From: Siphonodentalium dalli
Taxonomy: Eukaryota; Mollusca; Scaphopoda; Gadilida; Siphonodentaliidae
DNA length: 64,000 nucleotides
Reading direction: 5' to 3'
Assembly: GCA_032622095.1 (NCBI GenBank)
Contig: CP136062.1
Location: forward strand, 156,546,875 to 156,610,874
Both the position numbers and the translations under genes were made by a program. The notes beneath the pieces are model-generated. The model made no database searches. It had not been told where the DNA came from and was given only the letters and a program-made list of their open reading frames with translations. Numbering within the stretch: the first letter of the stretch is position 1; each line of letters begins with the position of its first letter. This document shows positions 19,830 through 33,000 of the stretch, piece after piece.

Positions 19830-22800
19830 GTTGGTACCGTTAATTTATTTTATTGTTTAAAGATTCGAATGGGCACCTAATTAGTACCTAAGGTAATTTC
19901 CAGATAATATCAATATCAAATATAACCAGAACGCGCCACATGGCTTTTTGTCTCTGGAAGTTACATAATTATAATACACAAGACTTGACTTTGTTCAGGA
20001 AATTGAACGGCACCGATCTCCAGTACCGGGGCTGTATACAAATCATATATTCCTTTCTTCAAATCGTCCATTGATGAACTCGCGACTACAAAACAAGGTA
20101 AACTGTTCATGTTAGAAATTACACGTGAAAAACATATTTACGGATATCCTTTTTTAAGTATGTCCCTTGTAATTTGAGTTCATGTCCTCTGTTCCGTTTG
20201 TAATCAGCGAATACAAAATAACAACACCGGTCCGTGTTATACAAACCGTTCTGATATATAGAAACCTCGATAAAATCGCCCCTAAATCGTCTATTATTCA
20301 TATATTTGAGTTTTACGATGCGTAAACCAGACATAAGAATAAACGCGATGTGTTGCATCCCAAAGGGATAATTACACTCACTTCATTTGCTGTAGTATTT
20401 TCCCCATCGATATCCAAATATTAAATGCTTTTAAATAGGGTAATTATATCGGTATGGGAATGGACGTTGCATATTAAATTTCGCTATGACAACGCAAGAC
20501 GTCGCGGCAACGTCACTACAAAGTTCCCAATATTTAACAATAGTTCACATTTAATCTATGTGTGTATATAAGTGTATTACGGGTTGATAGTTTTCACTAA
20601 AATAACTATAATTATTAATCGACGTATCATAACAAAATGACAGATTGAATGGCATTTATCGTGTCCGACCAAAAACTGTTCGCAATATACAGATATGGTA
20701 AATGGACCAATATCATAGCAATTAGCCAGGCTGCTTAACAAAAGGTAAACAAATGTACGACAGATTATAAGACATCGCTATCGCGACGAGCACTGACCGA
20801 AATCTTTATTGTATGCTGTAACCCTTGCTACACTAAAGCATCATTGAATAGTTGTGATCCCAAATGAAATGTTCAGACAATAAGCTCAACAAACGACCAT
20901 TGTCTTTGTTGAACTTATTATCTGGACGGTTCCCTCAACAAATAGGGCTCCTTCTGCTATATTATGTATCTGTCGTCTGTTTTTATCACATAACATGCCT
21001 CCAAACAAATAATAGACTATTCCAACATACCGTCGTGCGTGCAAGTGAGTTAATTGTGGTCCTAAATATTCACATAGGTTCATATTGAACTAATTTGATT
21101 ATGACATAATCCCATAGAGAGCTTATACGGTTATTATATGTCGCGTCGATGAAAAAGTGACAAAAGAATTCCAATATGGGCTTATTTATTATTGAAAGAG
21201 TCCCATAATGGACTGTTTTAAAACCCGCTTATATGTCCACATAGAGCATATATTGAGCCTATTTCGCACACAAAAACAAGCCCGTTATAAGCTTATTTTC
21301 ACGAGAACAGGCTGATTATTCATATGTACACTTTTCAACTGACTATGAAAATCCATTTAGTATAGCAAGAGTTAATGCCCCTCACCCAAAGTTAACTTAG
21401 TTAAGTATAAAATATTGGAAACGTTTACAACATAGCTGTGACATTGACAGATAATTTTCCCGAGAATACGAAGCCGGTATATTATTACGTCATGAATTAT
21501 CAACCAACATGTATCATACCTCCTTCCAAATTATGTTGACATAATTTGGAATCTCGAATGAGTCATTTGAGGACTTAAAATATTTGTCAAATTTTACTCT
21601 TCAGGTACCAAATCGCTTCTATAATAATAAATAATTTCAGAAATCAAATAAATCATTACATACATTATTGTTTTGGCCATATGAGAGGAAGCTTCATTAA
21701 TTTTGTGTCACAATGTTGATTTTATGATTTATTACATAGCACAGCCCCATATATTGCAATGAAGAATAAACCAGCCACATTTAGGCCAATACATTATTGC
21801 GGATCACCGCCTAACGATATATTAAGACATGTCTCCTCAGACCTTAAAATATATCTAGTAGTAATTTTAAATTCCTAGGCAAATATTTTGACAAGAACAT
21901 TACAATAAAATTGAAAATGTCGACAAAAAAGCTTGGAAACACGGAAGATTTCTAACACAGTGTTTTTGGCAAAAAAAAAGCTTGGCATCACAAATTATTA
22001 ACACCGATATGGAGAATAACAGTGTCGGTAAGATGATGTCATGTTTTATATTGCTTGCTACTATTTCCAGTTCCGCCTTTTCTAGCTATGCTTCTGCTGT
22101 AACAGTGCTGTTCACAATTGGTATTCTGAAATTCGATTTGTTGTTTGCATTGATTCATTCGCTATATTCCAGAAGATGATGACGATAACATCAAACAGGT
22201 GTCTGTCATGTTAAATGGAGAACAAGTATGGCAATGCTTTAACGAGGAACTAACAAATCAGGTATGATCTAATCCATACCACGGACATTTTGCTCCTATT
22301 CACTGTCTAAAATATATTTCATGCTAGAAATTAAATATAATGACGGCCGGTACGACTATATATATCTCGAGTTTTAAATTAAAGATGTATTCATGTTTCC
22401 AAACCACCCGTAACTGGCATGGGGCGACAAATGTGTTTACTTAAAGTACACATTTCAAAGATAACATATAGCATATAATTTTTTTATCAGTCGATGTATT
22501 CGCCTACAATTACAATACTTAAGTTAAGAAATACGTTATGATTACATATATAATAAAGCTGAGTGTAAAATTTTCAAGAGTGGAATTGTGGTTTTAACCA
22601 CGAGTCTTTTGGCGAGTTTTTAAAACCACAATTCCACTCGTGGTGACAATGTGGTACTGATGGTCCTATATTCGAGGGGCACACTTACTCAATTTAAGAT
22701 ATTACGGAAGTAGTGGCACGGGTTACTGTTTATTTAGCAAGTGTCTAAACTCGAGGGAAATGTGCGGCCCAAGCAGCCCAACATATTTATTGATTTATTT

Positions 22801-25800
22801 TAATTGTGATTTTGCGAAATAGTGAATTGGCATATACTAATAAATGACGCTTCCGCGTGCATCGTCTTGGTCGCTGCGGGACTTTCAACTCTTCCAATAA
22901 CCAGGATCTTTGTTTGTAATGTATATCATTAAGTGCCTATTATGGGTTCCAGCTACAACAACAACAATAACAACATCCAACCTATGATTCATGGAAAAAT
23001 GTTATTAAAAAGTTGATGTACATGATACAATCTAAACGCACAAATACGAAAAAAAAGTTGTTTAAATGAGAACTTTACAAGAAATATTGTTGTCGCTCTG
23101 AAACTTCGAAACTATGAAATAACTGGATACACAATTAATTATCAAACAAGAGTATTTTATGTGTCACGTCTCGTTCCGAAAATATCATTATACACACCAT
23201 CTGATAACGCAGTTTATTCAGGGACGGGTGTGTAAATAAGGGGCACAGTTATTTGAAAGATGACTGAAAGTTGAACCCACAACACTTACACAATGTACGT
23301 ACGCCTGGGTTGGGCACAGGCTAGAATTTCATATTTGACACATAAATCATTTTAATGTGGGCCGGTATCAAGGTTAAAAATGGTCACCACTCGGATTTCG
23401 AAAACAAATTTATTTCATGCAGATGACAAATTTTGATAAGTGAGACCAGTATATGTAGCCACTGTTTCGCAGACATCGCTGCTACCTGATACGGGTGTGG
23501 TAAAAGTAAAATGAAACATTATTTTCAAAACTAACAAAACATGCTCTAATTATAACCAACCTTTTCTCAATACACACACCACATCCCTTTTACCCCTACT
23601 GAACATTTGAAACCAGACTGTCACCTTAATGGACGTGTCATTTCGTTTGTTTGCAATGGAGACCATATCTACACATGCTATGTATGATAATATGTATAAT
23701 GATCGTTGACACGCCATGTATATTTTCAACCGCAATAAGCAATATTGGTTGCGGTTTAACGCCACGTGGATATTTTCCCCCATCATATTTTGTTTGAAAA
23801 GGTCTAAAAGGCTATTACTATAAATTATTTAAGCTCACACTTCTTGAATGAAATTTTAATGAAATTTCAGTCGTCCACTGTACCTTGCAGTGTGAATGTT
23901 AGCATTTCAGTTAAGATTAAAAGAGCATGATACCTTGAAGAAGTACATATCATTTGAAGAAACATCAATGACGACATATACACATTGATGTGGACAAAGG
24001 CGACATATGCCAATGTGTACACAAGCAGAGTGGTATATATAACATGAAATGTTCCTTCTAAGTCGGTAGATTTGCCGAAACATTGTTAGTGAGAATATTG
24101 TCAAATTGATGCGATGCCAAACACTCCTGCACGGTGATAAAATAAATTGGAGAATAATCTTTCTCACAGTATTTATAATTAACAGATAATATATCAAAAC
24201 ACATCATCATTATTATATATTAAATAAATGCAGTGAATATGGCGAAATAGTTTTCATTAGTTTATCGCCGATTGTTGCGTCCAGAATCGAGAAGTAAATA
24301 TCTACATTTGAGCGAAGTTCAGATATTTTCTATGGAGTACTCACTATTTGCTTGACATTTTCGGCGATGTTAGTAGAATGACACATTCACCAAATTGGCA
24401 TAGCACTGGATACTAATGGTGATATTTGCTGGTCTTGCAATGACTTGCATGTGACATTCCAGTTTCTGCAGGTGTGGGTGCAGACATAAGACAGGGTGCA
24501 TATCGAATCAACTTAACAAATAATAATTGTGATATTTAGAGAAGGGACACTCCAGTTTCAGCAGGGCCGGGTGTAAAATGATGGGAGCATCAAACCAGTG
24601 CACACTAACTATAATATGAACCCTCAACACAATGCCTGTTAGAGCACAGGTTTATGCTTTAAGATTTGGTTGCAGCATTATTATTTTAATGGGGATATAA
24701 ATAGACAGAGTGGCATAGACCCCTTGATATTATGTGACACAAACGACATTTTCGAGCATAACTGGAAGAACGCTATTTCCTAACTCCAACATCAAAACTG
24801 TTCTAAATACTCACCATTGGGATTTTCAAAAACAAATTTGTTTTAATGCAGATGAAAACTTGTAGGTGGTAAAACGGCATCAGCGTCGGTGGCCACTGTT
24901 TTGCTGAAATCGGTACTACTGCGGGTGGGAGGCAACGTAGTCTGAAACAATATTTTTTCAAAATTCAAAGAAACCCGATAAAGCTCACAAATTAATAACT
25001 AACATTCTCTCAATACACGTGGCATATCCAAGGTGCCAGCAAACACTGGTACACTATTTTAAGAAATTTATCCCTATTGATAATTGGAAAATGTTGAGTG
25101 TTGCACCATTATCTAAATGAAAATCGTACAAGGATTTGTAGAAATTGGCTGGAATCCTGAAAACATATTATAGTTTATTGATATTTAAAGTGACTTAAAT
25201 GCGAGGGTTTATTACGCTGTGATATTTTTGTCTTTTTTGGAGATAATGTTTTAGTTTTGCCACTTTCCTTCAATATCACGTTAAAATATGTCTCTTGTGC
25301 CTAAAACGACAGTAATCCGTAACCACACTAAGGGCGTCTCATTCTGTACAAGCTGGCGGTGTATGTCTTGGTCAAAAGCCATGACTAGTGCTTGATCAAT
25401 CAATTGAACATAATGCTCGATTATTCCTGGATGATAATTTACAAGATGCTGATGTTGAGAGGGGGTTCATCGGTCTTTGTCTTGAATACATTTGTTCTGG
25501 ATATTCCTCTCGTTATAACTATTAAAGTCGGCATTTCTACGTTGGCCTTAAGTTTTGTTATATGATGAGTCAGTCGTTTCCTATGATTGCCAATACTGGA
25601 AATGACACTGAGACACTGTTTTTTTGTATATATGTAAATGTTTAGACAATATGTAGTCGGTACGGGTGGGGCATGGAAAGTGTTTTGGACGTGTGCATAT
25701 TATATCCACTGCCCCAGCTGCGTGGCGCTATTTGGTTATATTTAAAAAATGCTCGTTGCGAGGTGTGAATTGGGAGTCTGGCGGTGTAGAACCTTCACAA

Positions 25801-28800
25801 ATGGCGGGGCAACATGTGTCGTATATACTGATTTGTAATTGGTGGAAGAAATTAATCTATTTGCCCGCATGCTGAAAAAACAAATTCTTTAAATACAATT
25901 TTGTTGAAAATAATCAAGGATTTTGATTTGAGTTGCCTGCTCCTATAAATTTTATCTAGACTAATGGCATTGAAATATTATATTGTACGAAATTTACCAA
26001 CACTGACTGATATGCCAAGCACCAGAACAACATGTATGGCATCAATTGAACAGGGATTAAACAAAGATGGTGGAAAAAGAGTCATGAGCTATTTTAGAAT
26101 CTGGATATCCAGCATTTCTCTACGATGTACAACTCAACTTGAGCAACCTGGGTATATGCTGCTCAACTTTAAACAACTAGGATATCTACCGTATACTATA
26201 TGCACCGTTTGGTGGAAATCGACTCGTCCGACGACAAGTAAAACCAATTTAATTAAACAGTGGTGGTGTAGAAAGTGGGGGTGACTGAACATAGCTGCTG
26301 TTATGACAAATTCATATTAACATACGAACATGTCACTGAATATAGTTGGGTGTCACGACCTTAGGAAAACATCAAATTTGAATCTCTGAAAGATGACAAT
26401 AACTCTAACCATAACTCTAACCGGAACGCGACCTCAATCCTAACCCGAACCGGTATGGGACGGTACCCTAACACTAACGAGGACGGAACCGTACCATAAC
26501 ACAAACCGAGACGGGACCATAAACTGATCCGTAACTCTAACAGGGATACCACGGGACCTTAAGCATAATCCTAACCGGGACGGGACCTTCGTCCGGGCGG
26601 AACAATCGGAACCGAACCATAACTCTAACCATAACTCGGGGCAAACATCAAATTTGAATCCCTGGAAGATGACGTGGGGCAGAAACAAAATACTGATTTC
26701 CAAACATGACAATAAAGAGACAGTTTCAACATATGTTTATATTACATGAGTTTAATCCGTAACATGATACGGACATATACGTTCAGAAGAGATATCCGTC
26801 ATGGCTACTGGTTGAAGTGGTTACTTCAAATAAACGAGATAAATCACTACCATGACTAATCTACGATATGAGCATCACATTGAATCCTGATAATAAAGGA
26901 ATATGAGAACGGTAACATGGGAATATGGACATCGAGGTGTTATCCTGTAATCAGGTAAGATTTAATCTAGTAATTAATGAGGACCTATGTTGACATTTCT
27001 GCTCAAATTTTATTTCAATGAATTATGTTTAAGGAGACTAATTACCACCACCCAACTACCACATACAAGTTCGAACTGATTTATGATAATATATTCCACG
27101 CACAGGAACAATTATTCAAAACATTACTATTTATGGTTTTGCGCAATCATTCCGAAACTCGTTCTGTATGTGACTAGTTCGTATCTATAGTAAAATATAT
27201 AAGTTTACTGAACCAATTCGATAGTGTTTCGTGTAATGTTGTCGTTGGTAGCTATATAATATTATACAGATACATACCATTGTTGGAAGGTTATACTATA
27301 CAGTTCTAGTTTGATGTAAGCAGATCACTCAACAAAAATATTTCCATGATGTTGAGTTGTTAACTTATTACACACTATAACAATAATTTAAGTTCGCTGG
27401 AAAATCAGGTTACTCAATGAGGAAGCCTACAACTGTAAGAGTTTACGCTTACCTGGTTGTTCTCCCTTTTACAGAATATGGTTCCAACTCATGACTGCGA
27501 AATCTACGTAGTTGTCTACTCGCGAGGAGACCGGAAGTCCTTTCGCCACGCAATTGACATCCTGTTCCATTTGCGCCGAGTGAGCAAAGTCACCAAGCCC
27601 ATCATTTTGGTGGAGAACAAGTGCGATCTTGTCCGGACAAAGGTCATCGCCGCCGGAGGTGAGTACCGTGTCTTTGCCAAACACTGAATTACTAGTAGTT
27701 TCCGAATGAAATGTTCAGATAAGCTCTACAACCGGCCAGTGTAGAACCTATTTTCTGAACATTATATATAGGTATGACTCATCTGCACTTGTATTATATG
27801 TTCGTCTGTCGTCTGCTAATAATATGTCATTCCAATATATACTGTTATACCTGATGGGAGAAACTATTTTGTGATGACATGGTTAACATCTCCATGGACA
27901 GTTTATTACATATATTATTTCAGATGTTCTAGCAATGGGTCAATATCTTCAAAAGTTTAAATATGTTCACTAGACGCACAAAACACTTAAATATACTTTA
28001 CCTAGATCCAGCTATGTATGGGGCCATCTCCAACTCTCTTCAATAGAATATATGCAATAAATTAATGAATTTGAGTCGTCGTACATGAGTGAAAAAAAAC
28101 AGTAATTTAGTCTATTACATCGCCCATGAAGAGTATGTACTGTCGCAAAGGGAGATAAATCATGAGTCAGAAATAAGCTAAATGTTTTTGAGCAGAAATA
28201 ACAATTCTAAATTAAATTGAACGTGAGTTGAATCCTTGTGAACATCTGCAGTACACCGGTTTATCACATAATTAACCGTTAACCCCGTCCCAATGTTTTA
28301 GTAAGACACACGTGTATTATCGCTGCGCGCAGTGACGTAAGGGCTTATATCAATGGTGTCGAAGCCAATTCGGGGACTTTATTATAATGTTAAACATAAT
28401 GTGATTACGATATTCGATTTTTGTTGCGTTATTTAGTGTTGGGTGTGAGATAACATGGTTGATACGGGTTGTTGACAAAATTGTTCAACATGAAAAGACA
28501 CATTTGAAATTACATATATTCGCTCTTGAATGTGCCTTTACATCATATTTGGTTGCGATAAGGAACCCAATATTAATTTGGTTAATCCCAGCCTTTTCGA
28601 TGTCGTTTTTCCTCGCTTATGTGTGACTGTGATAAAATGGATCTTAAATTCGTCGCCTTTCTATGCGAATTGTATTATTCCAATAAATTCGATTCTAGCC
28701 TCACAAAAGCTCGGTTCGAATATAATTTAGTGCACTCGGTTGATTACTTTCGTATACATGTGCGACTCATTAGATATCCTCTATGTTTCAAGTTGTTCTT

Positions 28801-29283
28801 TTGTAGGAAAATTGTTTTGACTTGAAAATCAGGAAGTGGTGTTTTGGAAGAAAGAGTGCCAAATTGCAAAATGGTATCCTCTCTGACAAATGCACAATTG
28901 TTTGCGCTCTATAATGACACTAGAGTTGCAGTGAATCCACAATTGTTATGATGCTGCTTTCTTTATGAAATATTTACTTTGTGAATTTGTTTCCATGGCC
29001 TCCGATGTTGAAACAAGCTACCTCTGCCCCTCCTTGACATTCATTTTAACTTTCGAATGTCTCTTTTTTTACAGAAGGGAAAAAAGTCGCCCTGTCATAC
29101 AACTGCAAATTTGTGGAGACATCGACACTCTTCCATCACAACGTGGATGAGTTGTTGGTCGGTATTCATAAACAAAACTCTTTGCACAACAACGCGCGAA
29201 CAGGCTCAGGGAGGAAGATGAAGGCACTTTTACCACGCATTTTCAAGAGTAAAGCATCCTGTGCAAATTTGATGAAATTATAA
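19505..29283 (+). CDS. RGK-family (Rad/Rem/Gem/Kir-like) small GTPase, four exons, 268 residues
   Basis: Joined coding exons 19505-19829, 22173-22261, 27475-27658 and 29075-29283 total 807 nt and close in frame with consensus splice sites. RGK proteins are Ras-superfamily members that bind the beta subunit of voltage-gated calcium channels, lower channel activity, and affect the cytoskeleton. Residues 33-62 form a Ser-rich N-terminal extension. G1 is GSHGVGKT (82-89), G4 is NKCD (186-189, within ILVENKCDLVR) and G5 is ETS (214-216). A basic C-terminus with no CaaX box ends FKSKASCANLMKL, like the RGK ending SKSCHxLxVL. Length fits the family (about 270-310). The usual RGK G3 (DxWE) is not evident; the aligned position reads FNEELTN. 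The ATG has A at -3. Which RGK paralogue it represents cannot be told. Confidence 0.9.
19830..22172 (+). other. RGK intron 1
   Basis: 2.3 kb, mostly AT-rich. Contains dispersed repeat D at 20862-21040 and short frames of no recognised family. Copy 2 equivalent: 58287-60628. Confidence 0.8.
20862..21040 (+). repeat. Dispersed repeat D, intron 1 member
   Basis: Shares AATGAAATGTTCAGA, AATAAGCTC-like, ATTATGT and CTGTCGTCTG segments in order with 27705-27850 in intron 3. Copy 2 equivalent: 59318-59496. Confidence 0.65.
22173..22261 (+). CDS. RGK GTPase exon 2
   Basis: An 89-nt exon between TATTCCAG and CAG|GTATGA. It codes for the end of an acidic stretch and NIKQVSVMLNGEQVWQCFNE, the beta2-beta3 region. 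Phases (1 in, 0 out) match exons 1 and 3. Confidence 0.88.
22578..22644. repeat. Hairpin with two competing stems, copy 1
   Basis: GAGTGGAATTGTGGTTTTA (22578-22596) pairs perfectly with 22621-22639. The inner ACCACGAGT (22597-22605) can alternatively pair with ACTCGTGGT (22636-22644), which overlaps the outer arm. Copy 2 (61034-61100) has one mismatch in the outer stem. Confidence 0.7.
23368..23590 (+). repeat. Diverged direct repeat E, member 1 (intron 2)
   Basis: Shares TCACCA.T.GGATTTCGAAAAC-like, AACAAATTT.TTT.ATGCAGATGA, GCCACTGTTT and TTCTCAATACAC with 24800-25030. Copy 2 equivalent near 61824-62046. Confidence 0.65.
24800..25030 (+). repeat. Diverged direct repeat E, member 2 (intron 2)
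   Basis: Partner of 23368-23590 about 1.43 kb downstream. Copy 2 equivalent near 63256-63485. Confidence 0.65.
26367..26673. repeat. Intronic satellite patch flanked by 31-bp direct repeats
   Basis: The interior (about 26399-26642) is made of TAACCATAACTCTAACC and CGGGACGGGACC-like units, the same kind as at 30080-33190. It is bounded by a 31-bp direct repeat (26367-26397 and 26643-26673, two mismatches) containing CATCAAATTTGAATC. Confidence 0.8.
27475..27658 (+). CDS. RGK GTPase exon 3
   Basis: A 184-nt exon after CTCCCTTTTACAG, ending GGAG|GTGAGT. It codes for EIYVVVYSRGDRKSF and ILVENKCDLVR (G4). It is unique to copy 1 in this window. Confidence 0.92.
27659..29074 (+). other. RGK intron 3
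   Basis: 1.4 kb, AT-rich. Contains dispersed repeat D (27705-27850); nothing else recognised. Confidence 0.8.
27705..27850 (+). repeat. Dispersed repeat D, intron 3 member
   Basis: Diverged partner of 20862-21040 in the same orientation, so one intronic repeat family occurs twice in the gene. Confidence 0.65.
29075..29283 (+). CDS. RGK GTPase exon 4 (last exon)
   Basis: Follows a polypyrimidine tract and TTTTACAG. It codes for EGKKVALSYNCKFVETS (G5), HHNVDELLVGI and the basic tail, with a TAA stop at 29281-29283. Confidence 0.92.
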
Positions 29284-29632
29284 TTTATCAGTCACCTGTT
29301 CAGCAACATTCAGAGTATGAAATGATGTTATTATAACAATTGTTATATATTTATCATCGGTTATGTGAGATCGTGTAGCACGAGTGCTGTGTGGTAATGT
29401 GTTATCTTTGTCAGTGTTGAGAAGGAAACATGTATACCATTTTAAACAGAGAATACTTGAAGCTAATAACCATATCCTGTCATCCATTTGTAACTCAGAT
29501 ATATTCAAATCGAAATTATTCAAAATCATGGAATCATATGTTGTACACTTAGCTGCATATATATATATAACATAAACGTAGCATATAACGTATGATTATT
29601 TTGTAAGTTATGGATAATTATGTATAGTCTGA

Positions 29633-29638
29633 AATAAA
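29633..29638 (+). terminator. Candidate polyadenylation signal AATAAA of the RGK gene
   Basis: First good AATAAA after the stop codon, about 350 nt downstream. It implies a 3' UTR of roughly 370 nt. Confidence 0.55.
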
Positions 29639-29659
29639 ACTATATATCCATGTAGAGCA

Positions 29660-29790
29660 TTATCATCATCACCATTATCACCGTTGTCATCATCATGGTC
29701 ATTATCGTAATCATCATAACTGCTATCTGTTATCACAATCAACATCAACATCATCGCCGGCATCATCATATTCATCGCCGTCGTCTTAAG
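29660..29790. repeat. Degenerate CAT/ATC microsatellite
   Basis: Imperfect runs of CATCATCAC, TCATCATCAT and CATCGCC just downstream of the RGK polyadenylation signal. Confidence 0.9.
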
Positions 29791-30079
29791 TAATCACCAC
29801 CAATTGTTTGGATTATATGAGCATTGACGGTTAACTATTTCGGTCGTAAATATATCTACACGCGCTTCCATTCATCAAACGACGTGAATTCCGTTACTAA
29901 TTCCTTATTGATCATTCGGCAAAATCCGAGAACGGTGGGAAATTACCTCTCATTCGTAAGCGGCCAACGGGGCCGAACACAATTAGGATCAGCTTTCAAA
30001 AAATGGCCTGAAAATGAGTTACCGCTCTGGTCTGTCAGGAAAATTTCGGGACCGGATGACTCGGAACTTTAACCAGGAC
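29791..30079. other. No feature recognised
   Basis: Spacer between the microsatellite and the satellite. An 82-codon frame (29824-30072) is open but not recognisable. Confidence 0.4.
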
Positions 30080-33000
30080 AGGCGTGTTGGGACCCTAAAG
30101 GGAGGGACAGTAATTCTAGCTGGACCCGGGCCGTGGCTATTAATCTAACCGCGGGCGGGACAAATCGGTACCCTGACCCTAACCGGGGTGGGACGCGACT
30201 CTAACATTAACTGGGACGGGACCTTAGGCCTAACCCTAACCGGGGCGGCATCTTAACCCTAACACTGAACAGGACGACGCGGTATCCTAACCCTGACCGG
30301 ACGGGACCATAAGTTGTATGTGGGTGTTCGGAACGGATTGTAACTTAACCATAACCGAACCTGGGCCCTACCCCGGAGCGAAACGGTGCGGGACCCCAAC
30401 CTTAACCCAGACTGGACGAGACCGTAATTCTAGCTGGACCGTGACTCATAGTTCTAACCGCGGACGGAACAAGTCGGGATCCTAACCGGGGCGGGACGAA
30501 ACCCTAACTCTAACCGGGACGGGAAATAAAGCATAAACATAACCCTAACGGCAGCTTAACTCTAAGACTGAACAGGCCTAGTCCGACCGGACGGGACCAT
30601 AACCTTTATGTTGGGGTCGGAGTGACTGTAACTTTAACCCTAACCGGATCGGGGCTCTATCCAGGAACTGAACGGGGCGGGGCCCTAAGCCAGGCAGGAC
30701 GGGACCTTGACCCAACCCTGACGGGACATTAACACTGGCTACACCAATAACCCTAAACCTAAACGGCACTGGACGGCTCTGAACGGGAATTTAACCCTAG
30801 CCCTAACCGAGACGGGACCATAACGCTAACCGTTAGGGGAACCCAATACTAACCGGGACGTGACCCCTGACCCTAACCCATTCGGGACGGGAGCTTAACC
30901 CTAATTCTAACCGGGACGGTTGGAACCTAACACTAACAATACTCGTAACCTGATGGTGGATCCGGATGGTCCGTACATCGGACGGGACGAGCCGGGACCA
31001 TAACAAGGAAGAGACGGGACCATAGGACGGTACCCTATCTCTAACCGGAACCCTAACCCTACCCCGGGGCGGAAGTCGGGGGAGGGACGTTAAAACTAAT
31101 CATAACCATAACCGGGACGGCACCAGTCGGGGGCAATAACAATAACTGAAAAGAGGCCTTAAGCCTAACCACAAAGGGGACGGGACCTAAACCTTAATAC
31201 GGACCAGAACGGGAGGTTAACATAACTACAACCGGGACTGGTGCTAAACCCTAACCCGTACCGGACGGGCGGGATTCTAATTTGGATGTGGTGGTTCGGA
31301 ACGGTACTGTAACATAATCATGTCGGGGGTCTGACACGGAAATTAATTGGGCGGGACCCAAACACTAACAGGACGGGGCCTATGCCCCAACCCTGACCGT
31401 GACGGGACCTCAACCCTTGGCAAAACTATAACCCAAACCCTAAAGGGACTGGACGGTTCGGGTGGGAACTTAAACACAACACAACTAACCTGGTCAGGGC
31501 CCTATCACTAACCGGTACGGAGCCTTAAACATAACCTTGGCGGGAGTTTAACCCTATCTGGTACGGGATGTTACTACAGTACTAACTGACAACAATCGTT
31601 ACCTGGCGGGTAAACCCGACCGCGGACGGGACGAATCGGGACCCTAACCAGGACGGCACCCTAACCTTTAACTGAACGTAACTGGTTGGAACGGGACCTT
31701 AACACTAAACGTAAACATAAAACTGGACGGGGCCAGAGGACCTGACGTTCACACTAACCATAACCGGGACAGTACGGCTCTGGGCTGGAATTTCACAATA
31801 ACCATAACTGGGACGGGACCAGTCGGGACCCTAACACTAACCTGGACTGGACCTTTGTCCGATTCCTAACTCGAACTTGGACGGGACCTTGAGCCTAACC
31901 CATAACCGGGAAGGGACTGGACCACAACAAGGGCGGTATCCTAACAGTAGCAAGAACTGGACGGATTGGAACGGGACCTTAACCCTAACCATTACCCTAA
32001 ACCGGGACCAGTGTCATGGGACGTCCGGGACGTTAACACTAACCTTAACGATAACCCTAACCGGGACTGGACGGCTCTGAACTGGAACTTCACCAGAACC
32101 TGACTGCGACGAGACCAGTCGGATTCCTAACACTAACCGGGACTCGACCTTAGAGCCATATCCCTAACTCTAACTTGGACGAAACATTGAACCTAACCTT
32201 AACCGTGACGGGAGCTTAACCCTGACAATAACCGGGGAGGTACCCCAAGCTGGACGTGGCGGGATGGGACCATAACTCTAACCCTAACCGGACGGGACGA
32301 GTCGGGAAACTAACCCGGGATGGAGAGAGACACTAACCCTACCAGAGTATGACCCTAACCATAACTGTGACTGGACGGCTCGGGAATGTAATTTAGGCCT
32401 AACACTAACCCTAACTGGGACGGACCCTACCACTAACCGAAACGTTACGGTACCTTAAACCAACACCCAACTCAAACCGTGGCGGGATGGGGCTGGACCT
32501 TAAGCCTAACCTAATTATGAGTGGACCCCGACTCGAACCGCGACATGGTCTTAACCTTAGCTCTAACCGGGAGGGGACCGTAACACTATCCGAGATGTGA
32601 CGGGACCGTAAACCGAGCCCTAACTCTAAGCGGGACTCGACATTAAAACTAACTCTAGCTAATCCGGGGAGGATGGGACCTAACCCTAATCGGGACGGAA
32701 CCGTAACCCTAATTCTAACAGGTACGGGACTCTAACCCTTACAGGACGGGATGTAAACCTTAACCCTAACTGGTACTTGACCTTAAACCTAACTCTAAGC
32801 CGAACCGTGTAGGGACGGGCCCTTAACCATAACTCTAACCGGGACGGGACCTTTAGGTTCCCCTACCCAACCGCGGCGGTGTGTGCCGGCCCTTAATCCT
32901 ACACTAATCCGAATGCCAGCGGGAGGACATTAAACCTATCTCTAATCCGAATCGGGGCGGGACGGGACCTTAACACTACCCATAACCGGGACGGGACTGG

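Larger units (their letters stand above)
1..25389 (+). repeat. Large segmental duplication, copy 1 (left end outside window)
   Basis: The whole block recurs in the same orientation at 39416-63845. The offset is 39415 at the left and 38456 at the right, so copy 1 is about 960 bp longer. Most of the difference is an 851-bp Helitron insertion at 14603-15453 plus a 212-bp stretch near 12546-12757 that copy 2 lacks. Substitutions run at roughly 1-1.5 percent in the segments I compared by eye. Homology ends abruptly after GACTAGT at 25389, within intron 2 of the RGK gene. The left boundary is not visible because copy 1 runs off the window. Confidence 0.97.
22262..27474 (+). other. RGK intron 2 (contains the right end of duplicated block)
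   Basis: 5.2 kb. It holds a 19-bp-stem hairpin, a diverged direct repeat pair, the duplication endpoint at 25389, and a patch of satellite at 26399-26642. Frames at 25666-25875 and 25964-26284 have no recognised family. Confidence 0.8.

Noticed and set aside
26361-26712. Minus-strand frames in intron 2
   Set aside because: They lie across the satellite patch and their composition follows the repeat.
30578-32080. Frames within the CCCTAA/CGGGACGGGA tract
   Set aside because: Low-complexity translations of satellite units.
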